Position numbers and translations under genes: made by a program. Below are positions 57,990 to 64,000 of a stretch of 64,000 nucleotides of DNA, piece after piece. This DNA comes from Manis javanica (lineage: Eukaryota; Chordata; Mammalia; Pholidota; Manidae): positions 91,126,001-91,190,000 of the forward strand of contig NC_133157.1 in NCBI RefSeq assembly GCF_040802235.1. Reading direction: 5' to 3'. The notes beneath the pieces were generated by a model, which did not search any database, had not been told where the DNA came from, and was given only the letters and a program-made list of their open reading frames with translations. Numbering within the stretch: the stretch's first letter is position 1; each line of letters begins with the position of its first letter.

Positions 57990-60610
57990 GACTGTGGATA
58001 TTTTTCCATATAGAAGAATGTTGGGAAGGGGCCTCCTCAGGGCATGACCTGGGTGACAGTTTGCCTGGAAAGATATCTTTTGAGGGAGGGGCTGGGAATT
58101 AATTATCCTTTAAAGACCAAGAGTCGAGTCAGCCCTGGGCTGCAACAGAGCCCTCAGGGATTTGTTAAAAATACAGGTTCCCGAGGGCCATCCATGGGCT
58201 CTGATTCAGTGGAACCCAGGAACCTGCATTCTTAATAAGCACCCCATGTGGTTCGGGGCACAGGTGCTCACTGGATCACACTGTGAGAAATGCCCAGGGT
58301 GTGAGCTAAGGGGTGACTTCACAGATTTGTACTCAAGACTTGTGTTTAGCAAACCTCTTGCTGTCTTTGGACTGCCATCAACAGTAGTCGGGGAGGTGAT
58401 CTGGGATATCCTTCTGTGAGGTTCCTTTGTCGGTGTAGCTGGTGAAACTCAGACACTGGCTCTTCTTGATTTCAGAGGGTGGGGTGGGGCATCCTGACAG
58501 CCAGAGGGAGTTTGGAAAGCATGGGGTGGGGATGTTTATGCACATCGCTATCCCAAGCCCTTGCCACCCTCACCTCTGCCAGCCCTCTTCTCAAACACAG
58601 GACAAGGCATACTCCAGTCAGAAATGTTTTGCTGGCCTCTAACACATTTCCAGCAACACAATAGAGACCACAGCTGTGGGTGGCTTCAGCTTCCACAAGG
58701 TTGCACTTTAATTCACTAAGTGGAGATTTAAATTTTACTTGTGAAGTGTGTGGTGCCTTCAGTGAGTCAGCCAATGAATGTAAACACAAGGCCGCGGGAC
58801 CCCTTCCTGGCTGCGGTGACCCATGGCTTGGCAGGTGCTGTCATGGCTGTTTCTTCTTCACCGGTGGCTTCCTTTCATCTCAAGGGGAAATAGGGAGGCT
58901 GAAGAATGCTTCTTTTAAAAATAAAGCATTAAAAACTCTGTATTTTGAGTTCTCATCAGGGAGATGTAAAAGGAACACACAAACTTATTTTAGAAACCAA
59001 ATGACTTCAAGTGGGAAGTTCCAAACCCTCCCAGCAATGAGTCATGCTTGCAGTGTTTGTAGCACTTTATTCCTGCAATGACATTTCACATTTAAAACAT
59101 TACCTGTGAAGTGCAATGCGATACGTTTTTTTCACAATATGTTTCATATATATTCCAAATTCTAAGACCAATACAAATGGGTAAGCTAAGATAGGTGGAT
59201 TCTGATATTTCGACTTTTCTTTTTGCAAGTGTTAAAGGATGAAACGCGAAGGTAATTGTTATTCAGAGGAAGTTTTTTGAGATAAAAACAATTAGTGTCA
59301 GTTATTTTTCATCATTCCAGAAGGTAATTCTAAGTAAGTACATGGCCCAGTTTTAGGGGGACCAGGGCTGAGGGGTTTCCAGGATGGGGGCTTTCAAGGC
59401 TAAAGTGAAGACAGCTCTGAGCAAAAGGTGGTCACCCTGTGCCCAGGTGGGAGGCTGGGTGTGTACTGGGCTTGCTGTCCCTCTGGCTGTGGGCATCCTC
59501 AGCCTTCCTGATGATTCATGCCAGGGCCTGCCATGGGAGAAACAGGACAGACAAGGACCTAATTCCCGCTGAGTTCCCAGCTTCCACTCTACTGCAAAAT
59601 CGACAGCAAACACAGATGCAATCAGGTGATTTCAGGTAGAGACAGGTGCCCAGAGGAAAACCAAACAGGTGATGTGATCCATGGCCAGATGGGCAGGTGG
59701 GCATAAGTTTAGAGCACGGCCCCAGGAAAGGCGCCACTGAGGAGTGGCCTTAGAGCTGACACCTGCATAACAGAATACGGACAGCAGGGAGAGGGAGGGC
59801 AGGGCAGGCCACAGAATCCACAGAACCTACGTGGTCCCAGGGCTGTGGGACTTGGCAAGCGTTTGGGTTTTATTGTAGATACAATGAGAAGCCATTATGG
59901 GGGGCAAAGAAGGGGACTGATGGGGTTTGTGCTTTAATAGGCTGAGCTGGCAGTTACATTCCTCATGGCCGAAGGACACAGACAATTTCAGGGCATACTG
60001 CCTTGCCTGTAACAAGTCCACTGTAACCCATAGGAAATGCATAGTCTTAAAAAGATGTGTTGTGTATGGAGAATAAAGCCAATGATTCTGTAACATCTTT
60101 CTATCTTGACAGATAGTAACCACACTAGAGGGGGTGAGGATTTAATAATATGGGTAAACTGTTGAACCTTTAGGCAGAAAGGCAGAAATGAGTGGGATGA
60201 AAAGGAGAGAGAGCTTCCCCACTCCCCACCAGCCAAATGACTCAGGAAGTGGATCAGATAGAGCCAGAGGGCCAGAAATGACTGAGAGAATTGATCAGAT
60301 GAAGCCATAGGGTCTGAAAGTGACTCAGGAGATGTCCAGGGTTCCCCCATATAAGAAACATCAGAAGCACAGGCACACCACAGCCCCTATCCTAGGGGGT
60401 TGAGAGCTGTCGTTCACGGACTTCACTGCCCTGTCAAAATCACATAGAAGAAGCCTCAGATTGAGCACATGGGCTTGTCTCACCTTAGGCAGGCCTGCTC
60501 TGTTACTCTGGGCAGAATGTATTAAAACTTTGCTTTCTTGACTTTGGTCTGTCATCTCACTCTATCTGACTTCCCTGTGACACCGAGCCGTGTTCCTTCC
60601 TTCCTAACAG
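57990..60610. other. Gene-free DNA with a MER5-like hAT fragment
   Basis: From about 58130 to 58310 the order of motifs (GATTTGTTAAAAATACAGG, GGGCTCTGATTCAGT, CTGCATTCTTAATAAGC, CACACTGTGAGAAATGCC) fits a MER5-type hAT-Charlie non-autonomous element. The rest has no recognised gene, RNA gene or repeat ends. Confidence 0.5.
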
Positions 60611-60616
60611 AACCAC

Positions 60617-61423
60617 TGAAAGGAAAGGAGCGACACACAGCAGCAATTCACCAGAGAGTTCCGCTTTATTAGGGAAAGGTGCTGCGTTATATAGGAAGGG
60701 GCATAGGGTGATTGTGGTGTTACTTCTACGGGGCTGGTGGCTGTTGGCTAGGTGCTGGGATTGGGAGGGGGGCGAGAGGTGATTGGGCTTCAGGTGGCGC
60801 TGGCGGGAACCGAGGACCCCGAAAAGAAGCCGGAAATTTGCCATCTTACTGGTGCGGACGCTTCATTCCCCCCTTTCTCCTCTATTGGTTTGTGGACGTT
60901 GCTTTCTCTCTGACTGCTTCTTGCTGAACGGGGGCGGAGAAGGGAGTGAGGGTTTGAGGATTGGGAGGAAAGGGTTGATAGGACTCCCCACAGTAAGGAT
61001 GAGTAGATGTGGACTTCTTCAGGTTTGAAATCAATGAAGGTTCCCTGTAACCATAGGTTGAGGACCTGTTGATTCCAATGGTGCCAAGAGGATATGGGTG
61101 CCAAGAGCCAGGCGTCTGTGGCCATTGTTTCCAGGAACAGTTTCCAGCAGAGAGAGGGGTCCATCTCAGCATGTGATGAGGAGGTCATGTGAAGGTGAGG
61201 GATCTTCTGTGGCCAGAAGCTGGTAGTTCCTGAGTAAAAGTTGGTTGAAAGCTTGATTAGAGATTTTTCCGACTTGGGATTTGATGAACTTTATTATACA
61301 GGGTAAGAAGAGACAGGCGAGAAGAATGACTATTATGGGGCCTGCAATGGTCCAGAGCCAGGTGAGGAGGGGTTTTGTTAATATTGAAGAGAATGGGTTG
61401 GAATTGGAAGCAGAGTGGAGACT
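60617..61423 (-). mobile_element. Provirus E: 3' end of a second D-family provirus, split by F
   Basis: 3' LTR 60865-60617, polypurine tract just internal (about 60882-60866) and upstream env tail, in minus orientation. The LTR is nearly the same as D's. At 61424 the sequence switches to the 3' LTR of a different, betaretrovirus-like element, so the rest of E would lie beyond F, outside the window. Confidence 0.85.
61190..61420 (-). pseudogene. C-terminal end of the class I env TM of provirus E
   Basis: The frame reads into a hydrophobic membrane span (WLWTIAGPIIVILLACLFLP) followed by a cytoplasmic tail (QAFNQLLLRNYQLLA), the typical end of a gammaretroviral transmembrane subunit. The upstream part is cut by insertion F at 61424. 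Provirus D lacks this gene, so E shows the family once had env. Confidence 0.8.
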
Positions 61424-61757
61424 TGTCGCGTGCCCTGTCCTCGCCGGCAAGAACAGCATGCAACAACAGCAGGATTCTTCTGCAGAAAGCTTTATTCTTC
61501 AGCTCTTTGTGAAACAAATGAGTTGGGCAGGACCCAGAGGGGAAGGAGAGGCTTGCTTATATAGTTCTCATGCTCTGACCTGGTTGGTGCGGCTCCATAT
61601 GCCTTATTAGCATAACCATTTGGTGGGTCTCATTGGTCCTTATGCCAAGGCGCAATTAGCATGTAGTTTAGTGGTGTGGGATGATTTGTCATTAGGAAGT
61701 TCGGGGCCTTCCGGCTGCCCTGCATGGGGCGCTATTTTCTGAGCGCGGCTGCCAACA
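61424..61757 (-). mobile_element. 3' LTR of provirus F
   Basis: 334 bp with TG...CA ends on the minus strand, TATA box, poly(A) signal and an adjoining purine tract. It cuts E's env. The left flank GAGACT (61418-61423) is the predicted target duplication to look for at the far end. Confidence 0.88.
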
Positions 61758-62103
61758 TCTCCCCCTTTTTTGTCTAACAGAAGCTCAAGGCGGAACTTGC
61801 CAGCAGAGGCGGAGACAGAGGCCTGACCTCCATCATACTTCCTGATGCCCCCTTTTTGGAGAGGGGTTCTGGGCATCTACCCCTATGCAGTCAGGCATGC
61901 CTCTCAGAGGGGTCCAAGACCTCTTGCAGTGCTTTGCCTCGCATCCTCTGGCTGGCGTTGGGACCGCTTGGTACAAAGGGTTTGGACCCTTTTTCTCAAC
62001 CCTCTTGCACCATGAGCTTCTTAAAGAAAGCTGTGATTAAGCATTGAGGTACTCGGGCCTGGTGCAGTGCCACATGGGCTCAGGGTGCAAGAGCTACCTC
62101 AAG

Positions 62104-63879
62104 CTAAAGCCGAGCTTCCTTCTTAAGCATGTTGAGCCACACTTGGGGAGAGGCGCCAACGTCTATCGCCATTAGGGCTTGAGCAAGGATCACCTTGTCC
62201 TGCTTATGTTGGTTGCGGAGTCTGCATAACAACCAGAGTAAGAGCATGAGACCTCCAAGCAGGAACACGCCCATCCCAGCCATGCCCGCCCACTCCTTGA
62301 CGTGGGAGAGAGCTCTGAGGAACCAGGAAGAGAGTCCTTCCGCTACGGAGATATCTAGACGGGTGGAGTTGATGTGGATAATTTCTCGCCGCAGCTCTTC
62401 TAGTGTCCCATCGAAGTCTTGGGACCAGTTTCCTGAAAGATACTGGGACAGGTCTCGTGACAGATTAGCTGCCCGTGTAAAATTTTTATATTGAATGCTA
62501 GTGATGCAGAGGGCACGATATTTCCGCTCACATCCCAATTGGGCCATTTGCCAGAGCACCTCCATTTGTTCCTCCACGAGATCTATGCATTGATTGAGGA
62601 TCATTATTCCTCCTTTCAGTTTGCCATCAAGTGTGGACTGTTGGTCCAGGGCAGAAGCTACTGAGGCTGCAAGGTTATTGAGCTCTGTAGCCGATTTGAT
62701 GGAGGTGTCTAAAGCTATACCAGCGGCGGTGGCTGCGACCGCGGTCGCAGAGATCAGGAGCACTATGGCGGCTGTAACACCGAAATCGCGCCTTTCTCGA
62801 AACAGAGTCATGGTGTTAGGGGCGTCTACGGGAACAGGGACCCAACGGGGGATGCGGACTACCAAAGCATTGGTAAAGTTACGCGCATCCCAACACTGAG
62901 ACAGAAAGCAGGTTTCATTGGAGCAGGAGTCAAAGCTACTATTGGATAAGATAAACAGAAATGGGGGGTATACGCATACTGGAGAAGGTGGAAAAAGGGA
63001 ATTAGGTGACTCTGGACCTGATTTTGCTGAACACGTGTAGTTCTCGTTGTTATGGGTCATGATCATGTTCCAGTGTGCGCGCATGTGGTTATTCTCGCAC
63101 CAAAAGGTGATATTTTTTACACCGATTCCCCCACCCTGGAGGGCGGAAAAGGGGGAGAGGTCGGTACACGAGCCATTGACCCCACACAGCATCCATTTAT
63201 GGAAGGGGTTCATGCTCAGCTGCTGACGAAACTCGCCTTCGAGCACTTTTACTGGCCACCAAGCCTCATTGGCTGGCCGTCCCTCCATATCTGGGGAGAT
63301 GGTAAACTCCTGCCTCTCAGTTGCCCACGTTACTACAGTTGACTGACAGTCAGTCCAGGGCCACAGCTCTCCCTCATAGTCGCCCACACAATGGGAGGCA
63401 TATTTGGGTTGACGAGGCCTGTCGGTGGAATTGTTCCTGGGAGAGTGTACAAATGTGCCATTGATCCAGAGAACCATCTGGTGGATAGTCATGTTCTTAT
63501 AGGACGGGCTCCCTTCCTTATTAGGCCCTTCAAATTTAGCTGACATAACGGGGAGGCTACTGGCCTCTAGAATTATGTCACTGAACCATCCGTATTTCCT
63601 CCGTTTCAGGGAGATACAGCCAGCTAGATTCTGAGTGGTGAAGCATAATGACCCATTAGTTACAAAGGATCGGTTTTCTCCCAGGGGAGCTACTAGGGTG
63701 TCTTTAACTAAGTAGGGCAAGTTCATACTAGTATTGGTAGTGAAAAAGCGCGGAAAAACGGCTGCATTGAAACGGACAGGCATAGGCTTAGGAAAGGCAG
63801 ACAGGATTCCCCATCTCAATACTCCCTGAGTCGGGGTCTCCAGTGTCAGGAGCAGGGTCAGGAGGTACAGCGAAGTCAT
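62104..63879 (-). CDS. env: Uninterrupted betaretrovirus-like Env ORF (591 aa) of provirus F
   Basis: Retroviral envelope precursor with all expected parts in one open frame. Signal peptide about residues 1-19. Surface subunit about 20-364, cysteine-rich, with about a dozen N-glycosylation motifs. Furin-type site RERR at 361-364. Hydrophobic Ala-rich fusion peptide about 366-390. Heptad-like helical region about 395-445. CX7C loop at 450-458, the non-covalent class II pattern rather than CX6CC. Membrane span about 530-552 and a tail of about 39 residues. It lacks the gammaretroviral immunosuppressive-type motif as far as I can judge. The ATG lies inside the 3' end of pol, as usual for betaretroviruses. 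Whether it is expressed or under host selection is unknown. The class is inferred from TM features and the neighbouring integrase tail. Confidence 0.92.
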   Translation of the reverse strand: MTSLYLLTLLLTLETPTQGVLRWGILSAFPKPMPVRFNAAVFPRFFTTNTSMNLPYLVKDTLVAPLGENRSFVTNGSLCFTTQNLAGCISLKRRKYGWFSDIILEASSLPVMSAKFEGPNKEGSPSYKNMTIHQMVLWINGTFVHSPRNNSTDRPRQPKYASHCVGDYEGELWPWTDCQSTVVTWATERQEFTISPDMEGRPANEAWWPVKVLEGEFRQQLSMNPFHKWMLCGVNGSCTDLSPFSALQGGGIGVKNITFWCENNHMRAHWNMIMTHNNENYTCSAKSGPESPNSLFPPSPVCVYPPFLFILSNSSFDSCSNETCFLSQCWDARNFTNALVVRIPRWVPVPVDAPNTMTLFRERRDFGVTAAIVLLISATAVAATAAGIALDTSIKSATELNNLAASVASALDQQSTLDGKLKGGIMILNQCIDLVEEQMEVLWQMAQLGCERKYRALCITSIQYKNFTRAANLSRDLSQYLSGNWSQDFDGTLEELRREIIHINSTRLDISVAEGLSSWFLRALSHVKEWAGMAGMGVFLLGGLMLLLWLLCRLRNQHKQDKVILAQALMAIDVGASPQVWLNMLKKEARL

Positions 63880-64000
63880 CTCCTTTGTTTAGGACTTTCC
63901 TCGTTAGGCGCTCCGGGATCCAGAAGGGATTTTCTTCACCCTGGGGGAAAACACACACAGCTCCCCTGGATCTGATTATGATTGGATCCGGGCCCTTCCA
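63788..64000 (-). CDS. pol: Integrase C-terminal end of pol of provirus F (partial)
   Basis: The minus-strand frame from the window edge is open for 70 codons to TAA at 63790-63788. It includes [18 protein letters not shown] and FWIPERL, the DNA-binding-domain end of a betaretroviral integrase. It overlaps the env start by 92 bp in another frame. Confidence 0.85.
   Translation of the reverse strand, partial: WKGPDPIIIRSRGAVCVFPQGEENPFWIPERLTRKVLNKGDDFAVPPDPAPDTGDPDSGSIEMGNPVCLS

Larger units (their letters stand above)
61424..64000 (-). mobile_element. Provirus F: betaretrovirus-like (class II), 3' part, inserted in E env
   Basis: 3' LTR 61757-61424, polypurine tract 61774-61758, 3' untranslated region, complete env, and the end of pol at the window edge. 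The LTR starts TGTTGGCAGCC and ends ACGCGACA, with TATATAAG near 61557 and AATAAAG near 61494. The base run before the LTR (six A's then GGGGGAGA) is a standard purine tract. The 5' part lies to the right of the window. Open env and pol tail indicate a comparatively recent insertion. Confidence 0.88.

Noticed and set aside
1-64000. CRISPR arrays, operons, bacterial-type genes
   Set aside because: The window is mammalian nuclear DNA; the direct repeats found are explained by target duplications, LTRs and microsatellites.

Overview
The window is nuclear DNA from a placental mammal. It contains spliced genes with consensus splice sites, two CpG-island promoters and dense L1 and endogenous-retrovirus (ERV) insertions. 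Two host genes are recognisable, both on the minus strand. SECISBP2 has coding exons 1 to 5 in the window and runs off the left edge. CKS2 is complete in three exons. The order matches the CKS2-SECISBP2 neighbourhood of human 9q22. The L1 and retroposon sequences look like those I associate with pangolin (Pholidota) or a close laurasiatherian lineage; that species call is inference.

Layout. 1-9.1 kb: SECISBP2 5' half with a solo LTR and a Tigger-type DNA transposon in its introns. 9.5-10.3 kb: a solo class I LTR. 11.1-16.4 kb: CKS2, with a large CpG island to 17.25 kb. 17.3-29.9 kb: gene-free DNA with old L1 pieces, an MLT1-like LTR and several solo LTRs. 29.97-38.24 kb: one full-length antisense L1, split by an ERV (element A). 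38.39-40.73 kb: a sister ERV (element B) in the opposite orientation. 41.18-47.9 kb: a longer decayed ERV-L-like element (C) with gag, protease, RT, RNase H and integrase, itself split by a chimeric retroposon. 51.34-56.01 kb: a class I provirus (D) with a tRNA-Phe-type primer binding site. 60.6 kb to the end: a second copy of that family (E), into which a betaretrovirus-like provirus (F) has inserted. F keeps an uninterrupted 591-codon envelope ORF and the open tail of pol, and its 5' part lies beyond the right edge.

How the parts relate. One LTR family, most copies starting TGTGGATAAA or TGTAGGGAAA, supplies elements A, B, C and at least six further LTRs; most intact insertions have verifiable 5-bp target duplications. 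A and B are pol-deleted relatives of C. They have different target duplications, so they integrated separately, yet share a 1,107-bp stretch I read as identical, flanked by clearly diverged sequence. This is a strong signature of gene conversion between inverted copies. The most notable observations are that conversion tract, the intact betaretroviral env, the chimeric retroposon in C gag, and an unexplained 57-bp inverted repeat upstream of CKS2. I found no new cellular gene system; the novelty lies in the retroelements.
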